Of a stretch of DNA of 64,000 bases, positions 9,501-18,803 are shown piece by piece. Under the pieces are notes generated by a model that saw only the letters and a program-made list of their open reading frames with translations, searched no databases and was not told the origin of the DNA. Positions within the stretch are counted from its first letter, which is position 1; the number at the start of each line of letters is the position of its first letter. Origin of the DNA: Paracentrotus lividus (Eukaryota; Echinodermata; Echinoidea; Camarodonta; Echinidae). The DNA is taken from positions 38,568,279 to 38,632,278 of the forward strand of contig CALNVZ010003426.1 of the NCBI GenBank assembly GCA_940671915.1, in the 5' to 3' direction. A program made the translations under genes and the position numbers.

Positions 9501-12239
9501 AAAAGAAGTAATTAGAGAAACGTTCTGCGAGACGTCTGCGAGGACGTCTTCCGCGACCAATCTTTATGAAAAAGATGTCTGAAGTAGTCCCAAATCCGTT
9601 TTCCGAAAATCAGGAGACTGTCTCGGAGACGTCCTCGGAGAGGGATTTGGGACTACTTCAGATGTCTTTTCCATAATCTGTCTCGGAGACGTCTCCGGGG
9701 ACGTCTCCTGAACATCGGAGACGGATTTGGGACTACTTCAGATTTATTTTTTTATATGAATTGTCACGGAGACGTCTCGGAGACGTCTCCTGATTTTCGA
9801 AGACGGATTTGGGACTACTTCTTACTTTTTCATAAACTGTCGCGGAGACGTCTCGGAGACGTCTCTAATAGTACTTGTTATCCGTCGCTGAGACCGAGTT
9901 TTATTCTGTCGCGGAGACGTCTCCGCGAAGTGAGATAGCACCCTAAATAATCTTGATTATTTTCAAAGATCGATGCTTATAGAGGCTGAACAATCCCTTG
10001 ATAAAATTCGCTAAGAACCTATTCCAGGGGGGCATTTCATCAAAGGACTTGTCGGACGTTTTATCCGACAAACTGTTAAAAGCTACTGAAATGCTTGCAT
10101 CTGATTGGCTGAGAGCAAATTTGTCGGATAAAATGTCCGACAAGTCCTTTGATGAAATACCCCCCAGGTCCCATAGTATTTGTTTTAAAGCTGCGTTTAA
10201 AAATGGAGGGAGAGGGAGGGCCGCGCTGAAACGTTGAAAATGAATTAAAATCAAATAATTTACGACTAATTTTTGACGTTTCCTAAAAATCAGAAAATGA
10301 TCATTCAAATACACATTTTACATGTTCACTGAAATAAATGTTGGTATAAAACATTGGGGAGAATAAAGTTTGGTCGTGAAAAGTACCCCCCCCCCCTCAC
10401 CTAAGCCAGTTTCTCAAGGAGCATGGTGAGGGGGGAATTACACTTTTGAATAAATTTCATCAATTTTACAGAAAATCTGGCGTCAGCAGAATCACCATAA
10501 GTTCTAATGTAAAAAATTAAAAGTTGTTATTACTTTCTCCAACGTGCATTTACTATAAGGGAGATGCAAAAAATAAATCAGAATTGCTGCATTCAGTTAA
10601 AACGGAACAAAATAATGTAGTTTACTCACTTAATTTGTTTCACAATAATTTCATTGAGGAAATTTCGGATAAAATTTCATGACCGAAATAATTATTTTTG
10701 CTTTGATCATAGAAACATTAGAAAGCAAACCCACTTCATAAAATGGAACTATAATATTCAATTTCATGAACACCAACATCTTTTCCATTTTAATCTGTAC
10801 CTCTATCAATATTTGTATTTTTACCCTTTCATGGATTTGTTTAGCGACCCAATATACACTGAAAGGAAACGGAACAGATGAAGAGAATTTAGAATTAGAC
10901 ACGAATACAGATCCAAATATGTTTACAATTTGCTCCGAATGAAAGTTAAAAAATGTAAGACATTGAAGCTTTTGAAAAGCTTAAAGGTATACAAAAGAGA
11001 AAAACTTTGTATCTTATTCCATTGTAAAACTTCTAGGCCTTACTGATTTTTCCCCCATCAAGGATGATCGATAATAATATTAATGCAAGAAAATGATAGG
11101 TTAAGTAGATATGGCAGAAAAACAAACTTCTACCAGTAAAACGGAGTCCAAAAATTCTACTAGACTTCTCGACAATCAGCCCTATGACATTTAGATGCTA
11201 TTTGTTTGTTTGTAGGAGTATCAAAGTTTTCTTTAATTTATAGATTCACGTATGCACCAACTCTCGTCTTTTGTAAAACACTTTATTTCTTAATATTGTT
11301 TTGTAAAAATAATCGATATCTTTACAAAATACAGTGGAGAGCCCGGATCAAAAAACGAAGCTTGAAATAGAAATTCGTTTCTTTGCCGACTTTACAGATA
11401 CCAAATTGCCGACTCGGCTCAATTTTTGTTCCCCTAAAAGGATTTTCTTTTTTTCGTTTTGTACGCTAAATATTATTGATTGATTTTCATAAAAACATTT
11501 GTGTCTGATATTTCAAGGATGACATCTAAATATGGACTTGGCTTCCGTTCCACAGATACACTTTCTATGAATTATTGAATTAGCCAGCTTTACAATCTTG
11601 TAGAGACTTTTATATTTTGTAAGCCGTTCCTGTTTTATAGAGTGGGGGCGATATTGCTATCGTTAGAAAAAAATTCTTTCCTTTTTTGTACGCTGCCGTT
11701 TTTCAAGATCTTATGTTTCATGCTACATGGCCTTATAAGATAGGTAGCATCGTTGAGAAATCGAAATCAAGTTAAAGGGAAAATGTTATCCTGCACGGTT
11801 AAATGAAAATTATGTTTCCTTTTAAAGTGTGGCAAAAGTGGAAAAACTCGATATTCTTTGTCATTCTCATGGAGGTATCAGAGCATTTATAATAAATATA
11901 CGTAATGTAGCCTTGAAAACATGATGATGCAAATATCTTTATACTCTCCTCAAAATAGCTCAACAAAATCATGGCAAAGACTAGTTTTTACAAACGGGAA
12001 AGCTAACTTAATACAGTTTAGTCCAACTACAACTAATTAACATTATAAGGTAAATTATCGTTTCCTCTTTTTTATTATCCCAGGTGGTGATATTCTGGGG
12101 GTACGTGAACAGTCTAATCAACCCGATCTGTTACGCCTTGGCGGACGAGGCCTTCAAGAATGGCTTCATAAGGATCCTCACACTCGGATGTCTTAAAGGG
12201 GACAAGACCTTACCTTCCCTGAGAGCCAGTGACTTCTAA
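2629..12239 (+). CDS. Muscarinic-like rhodopsin-class G-protein-coupled receptor, three coding exons
   Basis: A seven-helix plasma-membrane receptor, joined from exons 2629-3586, 7132-7247 and 12084-12239 (409 aa). The intron phases are 1 and 0, and each intron starts GT and ends AG. ATG 2629 is chosen because the frame upstream lacks another ATG. Visible landmarks are an N-glycosylation site N6-T-T, GN in TM1 (G58-N59), LAIAD in TM2 (D87), WPFG before TM3, C114 and the ECL2 Cys, amine-anchoring D121 (position 3.32), DRC 138-140 in place of DRY, FC..C in ECL3, and NPICY 371-375. The TM4 'WFPATTVWQ', ECL3 'CVP' and TM7 'YVNSLINPICYAL' strings follow muscarinic receptors closely (family knowledge). 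The acetylcholine-cage residues differ: 6.51 is Ala, 6.52 is Val, 3.33 is His and 7.39 is Ile. Only D3.32 and Y7.43 persist. The ligand is therefore probably a different amine (inference). The third intracellular loop is short for a muscarinic receptor (about 80 aa). Confidence 0.9.
3771..4650. mobile_element. TIR element (MITE-like) in GPCR intron 1
   Basis: The ends are inverted copies of TAGGGTACATGCAGGTA (3771 onward, and the reverse complement ending at 4650). Inside sits a 38-bp palindrome at 3888-3925, with 18-bp arms around TG, made of the same terminal motif head-to-head. This suggests that one copy ended next to another, or an internal rearrangement. There is no transposase frame and no clear target duplication. 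Confidence 0.65.
4864..5873. mobile_element. Tc1/mariner-type foldback MITE with CAGTG tips
   Basis: Flanked by TA on both sides (4862-4863 and 5874-5875). The ends read CAGTGTGTTCCTAAAA and its reverse complement. Strong inverted similarity runs at least 210 bp inward and weaker similarity to about 340 bp. The centre (5175-5575) is a cluster of GAGTC/GACGTC words like the GAGACGTCTC elements elsewhere in the window. No transposase is present, so it is non-autonomous. Confidence 0.85.
6302..6480. repeat. Small foldback (about 80-bp arms)
   Basis: Left arm 6302-6385 and right arm 6400-6480 are imperfect inverted copies, sharing AAAGTTCTTTT.GTCACAAT, GTGAGCTTT and TAGCTAGATC. The loop is about 15-20 bp. 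It is probably a tiny MITE in GPCR intron 1. Confidence 0.7.
6590..7120. repeat. Degenerate AT-rich array in GPCR intron 1
   Basis: Loosely repeated words (AATTTGAATG, GAGCG.TTAAA, AAATGTCAAATTGATT) and a terminal 'ACCGGGAAACC' motif. Similar words recur at 21105-21175, 42115-42390 and 43310-43660, so this is probably a decayed member of the same foldback family. It ends just before the exon 2 acceptor. Confidence 0.4.
7132..7247 (+). CDS. GPCR exon 2 (TM6 and third extracellular loop)
   Basis: 116 bp, acceptor TTTCAG|G at 7131 and donor GTAGGT at 7248. It supplies residues 320-358, with the TM6 'WFP' toggle region (W335, P337) and the ECL3 cysteine pair FC..C followed by VP. It enters in phase 1 and leaves in phase 0. 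The exon is too short for simple ORF finding and was placed by motif continuity with exons 1 and 3. Confidence 0.9.
7248..8103. other. GPCR intron 2, first part
   Basis: AT-rich intron. The only structure I see is a short hairpin near 7708-7744 (AAAAATCTGCTTG ... CAAGCAGATTTTT) followed by a T-run. No exon is apparent. Confidence 0.4.
8116..9440. mobile_element. hAT-like non-autonomous insertion with CAGGGGCGGATC tips
   Basis: The left tip is CAGGGGCGGATCTAGG. The right tip, reversed, is CAGTGGCGATCTACGGGG. The flanks TGCTATCT and TTACTCAC are only loosely alike, so the target duplication is decayed or the ends are slightly off. A second right-type tip ends at 9277 (GTAGATCCACCACTG), so two insertions may be stacked. 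It carries long G, C and A runs and the 8313-8750 tandem repeat. Confidence 0.55.
8190..8810. repeat. About 204-bp dimeric tandem repeat with GCGAGCGCGAAGCGCGAG core
   Basis: Cores begin near 8313, 8449, 8523, 8651 and 8727. Alternate cores are about 202-210 bp apart, and two half-units (one with CAGTATC, one with GACCCTATAAGTATC) alternate. The same core recurs at 41360-41830 and 50725-50885. Each core contains GCGAAGC. Confidence 0.8.
10027..10165. mobile_element. 139-bp MITE with about 48-bp inverted ends
   Basis: The ends are GGGGGG.ATTTCATCAAAGG and its inverse, running on to GGAC.TTTTATCCGACAA with one or two mismatches. A second copy, split by another element, lies at 58505-59575. Confidence 0.85.
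10170..12083. other. GPCR intron 2, remainder
   Basis: AT-rich intron without a recognisable gene. A poly-C tract lies at 10386-10396. The facing open frames at 10651-10902 are low-complexity AT shadows. The intron ends in TTTTTTATTATCCCAG, a good polypyrimidine tract and acceptor. Confidence 0.4.
12084..12239 (+). CDS. GPCR exon 3 (TM7, helix 8, C-terminus)
   Basis: Acceptor TATCCCAG|G at 12083, phase 0. It encodes residues 359-409: TM7 with NSLINPICY, then helix 8 (ADEAFKNGFIRIL), a possible palmitoylation Cys in LGCLKG, and a short tail ending in TAA at 12237-12239. A candidate polyadenylation signal AATAAA lies at 12496-12501. Confidence 0.92.
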   Translation: MVIFWGYVNSLINPICYALADEAFKNGFIRILTLGCLKGDKTLPSLRASDF

Positions 12240-12240
12240 T

Positions 12241-12736
12241 CAAAGTCACCAGCTCCTTTTGCCACACTGATTCACGGATTTTACACCACCGGAGGGTCCC
12301 CGAATTTTAGGATTTTGGCGCCCCCTCCCCGCCATTTTTAGTTTTTGACACTAACCCTCAAAACCAGGAGTAAGTTGAGTGGTAACGGTCATCGTCAGCA
12401 CTCTGCATGAGTTTTAAACTGACTCAGATCACCCCAGGATTCGAATCCCAGTAAAGGCTTTCGGACGGTGATGTTTAAGGATGGTCCCACATGTAAATAA
12501 ATTCACCAGCTGCTCCTTTTTCCACACTGATCCAGGACTTTTACATCAACTGATGAGGGCCCTCAAATTTTAAGATTTTGGCGCCCCCTCCCCGCCATTT
12601 TTAGTTTTTGACACTAACCCTCAGAACCATGAGTTAGTTGAGTGATAACGGTCATTTTCAGCTCTCTGCGTCAATCTACAAACTGGTCACCCCAAGGTTC
12701 GAATCCCAGTCTTTTATTTCTTATGGTGACGTTTAA
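12241..12736 (+). repeat. Tandemly duplicated tRNA-derived SINE in the GPCR 3' flank
   Basis: Two units of about 250 bp (12241-12502 and 12503-12736) share GCGCCCCCTCCCCGCC, TTTTTGACACTAACCCTCA and a tRNA-like segment ending in a box B-type AGGTTCGAATCCCAGT. A tail GGTGA.GTTTAAGG follows. The second unit's tail continues after 13193, beyond a TTAA-targeted insertion. The repeat lies in the presumed 3' UTR of the GPCR. Confidence 0.75.
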
Positions 12737-13193
12737 GGGAAGTTCACCTGGATTTTTATTGGTTTTAAAAAATGCAGAAAAAAATATGAGTAAAAGGTTG
12801 AAAAAAAATCGACCAAAAAATAGCGAAGTTGTAAGTTTTTATTCTATTATGTCACGTGCGAGCAGCTCTCCCGTTTGTGCTGTGTATGTAAATTCCATAC
12901 ATTTGTATTTTTCATGGTTCTTGATAAAAGAATGGGTCAATTTGATGAAGGTATGTATATGAACATAGGTTTGATATACTTAATATTCTTCTGACAAAAA
13001 AAAATGACACTCTATGGAATTTGCATTACATATAACTGAGCAGCTCGCACGTGATGTCACAGAATCAAACTTTAGATATTCATAACTTCGCTATTTTTTG
13101 GTCGATTTTCTTCAAAACTTCACTCATATTTTTCTCTTATTTTTCTGCATTAAAAAAAAAAAACACAATTTAAAACGAAGATGTACTTTCTCT
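12737..13193. mobile_element. piggyBac-type MITE (TTAA target duplication)
   Basis: Flanked by TTAA at 12733-12736 and 13194-13197. The two halves are inverted copies (ATTTTTTGGTCGATTTT, GAGCAGCTC.CACGTGA, TGCAGAAAA). The uninterrupted SINE tail at 12475-12500 shows the empty site with a single TTAA. No transposase frame is present. Confidence 0.8.
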
Positions 13194-13197
13194 TTAA

Positions 13198-13779
13198 CGG
13201 TCGGTTCCAGACGTAAATAATCATAATTATCTGATTAATACACGTCTGTCAAAACCCAAACCCACCAACCAACCGCCCCACCCAATTTAAAAACATGCAG
13301 AGGAAATAAGAGCCTCGTTGATAATTTTTGAATTGAGCGAAGCGGGGCATAATTATATAATTATATAACTAGGTATGTCACCTAGTTTATCAGGTAGAGC
13401 ATGGTTTTTTTTAAAATTATTATAGGCACGTAAATTCATATTTCAAAGGAATATCTAAATTGATTTTCAACAACCGTGACAATTATCAAATTGCAGTCAG
13501 GCTAGATGTTTCTTACCAATAATAAAATTATTTAAAGGTACAATTTTCCAAGGGGAGTTTCCCTGATTTGTCCTTGATTCATCTACAAGCAATTTTTCAG
13601 GTTGAACTTTGATATTCGATGAAAAACTTAGTTGTTCATTTAATTACACTTGAAATTTAAATGTGAAACAATACAAACATTAAAATGTCAAATTCGTACT
13701 TCAGCTCCGAAATGTAAAATCGAAATAATGTTGCCGTACATTTTGGGCTGCTCGTTATTCCGATGTTTAGACAAATAGG
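13198..13779. other. Intergenic remnant of SINE tail and AT-rich DNA
   Basis: 13198-13225 (CGGTCGGTTCCAGACGTAAATAA) is the continuation of the SINE tail from 12736. The rest is AT-rich without a call. Confidence 0.5.
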
Positions 13780-14035
13780 NNNNNNNNNNNNNNNNNNNNN
13801 NNNNNNNNNNNNNNNNNNNNNNNNNNNNNNNNNNNNNNNNNNNNNNNNNNNNNNNNNNNNNNNNNNNNNNNNNNNNNNNNNNNNNNNNNNNNNNNNNNNN
13901 NNNNNNNNNNNNNNNNNNNNNNNNNNNNNNNNNNNNNNNNNNNNNNNNNNNNNNNNNNNNNNNNNNNNNNNNNNNNNNNNNNNNNNNNNNNNNNNNNNNN
14001 NNNNNNNNNNNNNNNNNNNNNNNNNNNNNNNNNNN
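13780..14035. other. Assembly gap (256 N)
   Basis: A run of N bounded on the right by a CT microsatellite (14036-14052). The microsatellite probably caused the break. Confidence 0.99.
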
Positions 14036-14052
14036 CTCTCTCTCTCTCTCTC

Positions 14053-14812
14053 CATCCCATATCTCTCGGTCTCACTGTAAATCTCACAAGTAAAACAAAA
14101 ATACCTAATAGGCTTACATTCTCTTGATGAAAAAATATTTTTTTTTTATTATAATACTTTTACTTTGTATCTGAGAAAAGTAACTTATTTCATATTTGAA
14201 CGATAATCTAGATTGTCTATGGAGACCAATCTTACAGAAAAAAAAAAATCATGTGCTATGAATTATTCTCGGATTCAAAGATTATGGAATGAGATATTCA
14301 AAAAAATAGTTAGTCTATTACCCCACCCCCCCCAAAAAAAAAAACAACATCAACCAACAAACACAATCTACGCCTGTACTTAGAAGTCCCGTGTCTTAAA
14401 CAACTCCCCCCTACGAGCATAATTTATAGAGCTTGAAAGTGCGAATTAAAATGATATGATTGATACTCAAATCATAAGAAGTGTTCCCTCCCTTATCAAG
14501 TTTATATCTGTCATCGACTTAAAACATAGTCCGTATTTAGGCCTTTATCGTGATTTTCAGGTTTGTAAAAGTAACATCGTAATGATCGAATTCATTTTAT
14601 TTTCTGCGTTTTAACAAATTAAAATATTTTACACTTTACATGTATAACCAGAAAACAAAGTTCAAGGCAAATACAGTTTACATGTGAATTGCATAGATAT
14701 CAATAATATTATCCAATAATACGAAGCATACATACACGAATAATTAATTGGAAAAAAAAAGAGAGAGGGCGGTCGATGTATTTAAAAAAAAACACATAAA
14801 TAATGTCTATTA
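14053..14812. other. Intergenic, nothing recognised
   Basis: AT-rich, with poly-A and poly-C runs near 14320-14345. No gene, RNA or repeat structure identified. Confidence 0.4.
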
Positions 14813-15276
14813 CACTCTAAAAACTGAAGTGCTAATTTCTGGGTGCTCGTATATAGTGACTGCACTTGAAGTGCTATATCAGCACCTGAAGTGCTATTTT
14901 AGCACTTGCCCAAGTGCTAATTTATCAACAACAAAAATGTTCAATGTCGGTATGGGATTCCAACCGGTTTCACCTAGACATGGAAGAGTACCGCTGACCG
15001 TTTCCAATAGACCAACGGAGATCTCGCTATTTAATTATGACAGCATAGTAGATGATTATGGCAAATTTGAAGAAAATTTTTAGAGTGAATATGAATATGA
15101 TCTGAATATGATCTGCTAGCAATCGTGAGATGTGAAATGGTCTAACGTGCTCGTCAGCGCTTCTCATGCGGGGACCCAGGTTCGAATCCCAACGATGTCA
15201 CGCCGTTTTTGCCCATTTTTACTGAAAGTTCAGCTCACGTGAAAGAGCTAAAAACAGCACTTCAGTTTTTAGAGTG
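14813..15276. mobile_element. TA-flanked MITE carrying a tRNA-like SINE piece
   Basis: The ends are CACTCTAAAAACTGAAGTGCT and its inverse, with TA on both sides (14811-14812, 15277-15278). The left part repeats AGTGCT/AGCACTT words. At 15130-15195 there is a tRNA-like stretch (GGTCTAACGTGCTCGTCAG ... CAGGTTCGAATCCC). The MITE therefore either captured a SINE or received one. Confidence 0.8.
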
Positions 15277-15428
15277 TACCACTTAAACCCGCTTATGCGA
15301 AATTGACATAAGATATATTTTGTTAGTATATATTTTATACTGCATGGTCACGCATTAATATAAACCTTTACATTCATTATTGAAATGTACGGCACATCAA
15401 AAATTGTATGATTGAAATATCATCTATA

Positions 15429-16102
15429 CAGTGCGTCCCAAAAAGAACTATACACTTTTGAAATGGCTACCAAATAAAGATAATAAGATTCTTGGGTAAA
15501 ATGTTTATATGTATATAAAGCTCATATCCTCAACTATCATTATGACACCAAAAATTCCAAAAATAACGCATGATTCAGTGAGTAATGCCCACTTTTGTAA
15601 AGGACACAAAAATTACCCTGCGCAGGAATTCACTATTCATTTTGCACCTGTTTATGGAACGCCATGAAGGAGTCAAAATTAATGATGGAATAAATCAGCA
15701 AACAGAGTAAAAAATAAACCAAACGTTAGAAAAACAATCAATATAATGCAAACATGTACTGTTTCAACTGTTTTGTTTTCATATCATTAAATTTTGCTTG
15801 ACTTCAGTTTATTTTTGTCTTTGATGGCCGATTGATTCCATCATTAATTTGACTTATTCATGGCGTTCCATAACCAGGTGCAAAATGAATAGTGAATTCC
15901 TGCGCAGGCTAATTTTTGTGTCCTTTACAAAAGTGGGCATTAATCACTGAAGCATGCGTTATTTTCGAAATTTTTTGTATCATAATGATAGTTGAGGATG
16001 TGAGCTTTATATATTTATAAACCTTTTCCCCAATAATCATATATTTTTCTATTTGGTTACGTAGCTATTTAAAAAGTGTATAGTTCTTTTTGGGACGCAC
16101 TG
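15429..16102. mobile_element. Tc1/mariner-type full-length foldback MITE
   Basis: CAGTGCGTCCCAAAAAG tips, TA on both sides (15427-15428 and 16103-16104). The two halves are inverted copies almost to the centre (CCTGCGCAGGAATTCACT near 15618 and AGTGAATTCCTGCGCAGG near 15891). No coding capacity. Confidence 0.88.
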
Positions 16103-16104
16103 TA

Positions 16105-16654
16105 CATGTACAACAACATAACATACAGTACATATTATATCTCTCCTAATAATTATTATATATGCAAAAGGAATGAGTTCCCATAGCTTTAGTTTTAAAA
16201 ATACATATATCATTTAAAATATATTCATCTTATAATAGATCTGGAAATCATATTATAAAAACTTACTTTTAAAATTTATGTACACGAATTTGTTTTTGTC
16301 ATAACATTACGGTTATTATTGCAGTTGTTATATGAAAATACGAGTTACCAGAAAATTTAGAAGACTACAATTTTATTTAAAAAAAAAGAACGTTTCAACT
16401 GAAAATAAAAACAGCTTCGAAAAAACCCACTAAATAAAACTCCTGGTCAAGCCAGTAATAACATATTACAATTCAAATGACAGACACATAACAAGAAACA
16501 ATTCATTTATACACAATATTACACTATTGACTTACACACACAAATTAATCCCCCCCCCCTCCGCGAAATAAAAATGATAATAAAATGTTGGCCTGGATAA
16601 AAAAATTGTGAATTTATTACACACACTTAGAATGACTGGTAGATTTTAGCCTAC
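16105..16654. other. 3' flank of the transporter gene
   Basis: AT-rich. A polyadenylation signal on the minus strand (AATAAA, plus-strand TTTATT at 16613-16618) lies 37 bp past the stop codon. A longer 3' UTR to other A-rich sites near 16370 is equally possible. Confidence 0.35.
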
Positions 16655-16911
16655 TTAGACAGTCGTTACTTGTTCACACACAATAAAAGTTGATTTAAAG
16701 TCACTTTCAAAAACGGTAGATTTAGATAAAATCAATCCTTTTTTTCTCGCCTCCCTCTTCTTCCGGTGAAGGTCAAAGGTTATAAAGCGTTGTGGGGCGA
16801 AGAAGCGTTGGTAAAGAGGCGCCATTAATATACACAAACCTGATACAGTGTACATCCCAATGAAAGCCCAGATTGCACTTGTGTATGAGCCAGTGTTGTC
16901 AATACTCTCAC
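16655..16911 (-). CDS. Transporter exon 6 (TM12 and C-terminal tail)
   Basis: Acceptor GTCTAG|GT at 16912, stop at 16655. Encodes ESIDNTGSYTSAIWAF, a segment highly typical of SLC16 before TM12, then a basic cytosolic tail (HRKKREARKKG). Confidence 0.9.
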
Positions 16912-18772
16912 CTAGACGAAAATCAAGTCAACAGCAAATCAAATCAAGAAATATCAAATCAAATAAAAAAATAAATTATAATTCAAATCAAATAATGTGA
17001 AAATTATTTGATCCTGGATTAGTCTTATTATAGGCCTACTTTCGTCTCCCTCATACTCGATTAAGACGAACTCAGGAGAACTTTTGTTTTCTTTCCAAAT
17101 GTATGTTTATATGAATAAACAGGCACATTTTTGAGAGACCACCTCATATATCATCAAAGGTAAATCCTGGGGTCGGGGGATGGGAGGGGGTGAGATCGCG
17201 TCCGGTAATTTCCAATAGCGAACTAAGCTGTGAGCTTAGTTCCTTCATCGCAAGTTTTCGCCTCATCGGATCGCCTCTAATATGTCCGACACTGATCTGA
17301 TACTCGACAAACAAAGATCTGATTCATCGGACTGTGGTACTATACAGATGGACAAATCTAATTCCGATGAATGACCGATGAGACAGAAAGCTCAGTGGCA
17401 TGGGGTAATAAATAAATAAAAATACATATATTATTTCATCATTATAAGTATGAGAATAATCATGGAAATATGGATGGTCGAAAATGATAGTGCCTACCTA
17501 CAAGAGATCCAAGAAGGTATCCTAGTCCATAGACAAATAGGACAACTGCTGATGTCTCTAGCGCCCTCAAAGGACCAAAGAAATCCATTGGAAGACTGAA
17601 GGTGAGAGTCATTGTTGTAGTCATCATGATTCCACCAATTACTGTAGAGAAAAGCATCAAAACAAAAACAATAAGAATCTTTGTTCATTAGTGAATATTT
17701 ATGATTGATAATAATAGTGAGCCGAAGGGGCACCAAATCTCGCGACGCGAGATGCTGTACAATCACGACCAATAATCACGGAATCCCGCTCTAAGTCCTA
17801 AAATCTTTTTAAATTCGAAAATAACACAAAAGATATACAAGACTGTCTAAAAGGGAAAAACAACAGCATCATATTGCTGGTGTTTTGGATAGGTTGGAGA
17901 TGGCCCCTGGTCTAAAAAAAAAAAAGAAAAAAGAAAGAAGAAGCAATACGTAGGTTTGGACGTTATCAAATTATTTTATAAATCGTTTAACTGACTTTAT
18001 TTCTTTTTCCAATCCCATCTTGGTGGTCTTATAGGAAACCACGCGATAATCGTAGAGTTGATGCATGTTGGATACGAGTTTGAATATATAAACAATTTTT
18101 TTTAAAAAATAAGACCATTGAGCCTACGCATTGTCCATTCCATCTGATTATAACGAGATAAACTAACCAACAGCGACGCAGTACAATACAATCTGACTCC
18201 TCGTGAACATGATGACGAACATGACACAGACGCTGACCACGGGGGAGATCACCAGAAGAAATATTCTCGGGAAAGGAATATATTCACCGACCAGGGACAT
18301 CAGGATCTTCCCTGCGAGGTTTGAGAGGCCTATGATGGAGACGACGGTCACACCGGTCTCCATAGGAAAACCTACTGATATCATGTAGTTTATCTGTGCA
18401 GAGGAAACGCGAAAAGCAGTATTATGAAAATTACCATTATCTTTGCCGGGCAATAGTTAGAATAACTTATGGGCAGTATATCATATTGCCCGAAATAAAG
18501 ATAGGCCTAAGGAAGAAACAAGACTTGTAGATAAAGTTAACGTTGGGAATGAGAACACCGCAAAACCTTTTAAAATCATCGGTTTGACAGGCAACATGGG
18601 TGGACAAGAAACCGATAGAGACCTACTCTTAAAATCGCTACACCGCTACGATGCGATTTTGAGAACCCACATGCTCCTAAACAAAGTCTTGAAATTTCGG
18701 GCAGCATAAAAACTTAAACCATATTAGCTCCAGTGACATCATTGCTAAGCCTCGATATCTCACCCCGGGGGC

Positions 18773-18803
<31 letters not shown>

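Larger units (their letters stand above)
8104..9944. mobile_element. GAGACGTCTC-family element, interrupted by a hAT-like insertion
   Basis: The right end (reverse complement) reads AGGGTGCTATCTCACTTCGCG. The left end AGGGTGCTATCTCA begins at 8104, breaks at about 8116, and resumes at 9441 with ACTCACTTCGCG. The interior from 9450 to 9930 is an array of palindromic GGAGACGTCTCC words. Other members lie at 19994-20590 and 42430-42690. Confidence 0.7.

Noticed and set aside
13657..14087. Open frames spanning the N gap
   Set aside because: Most of the sequence is unknown, and the visible ends are AT-rich or CT-repeat DNA.
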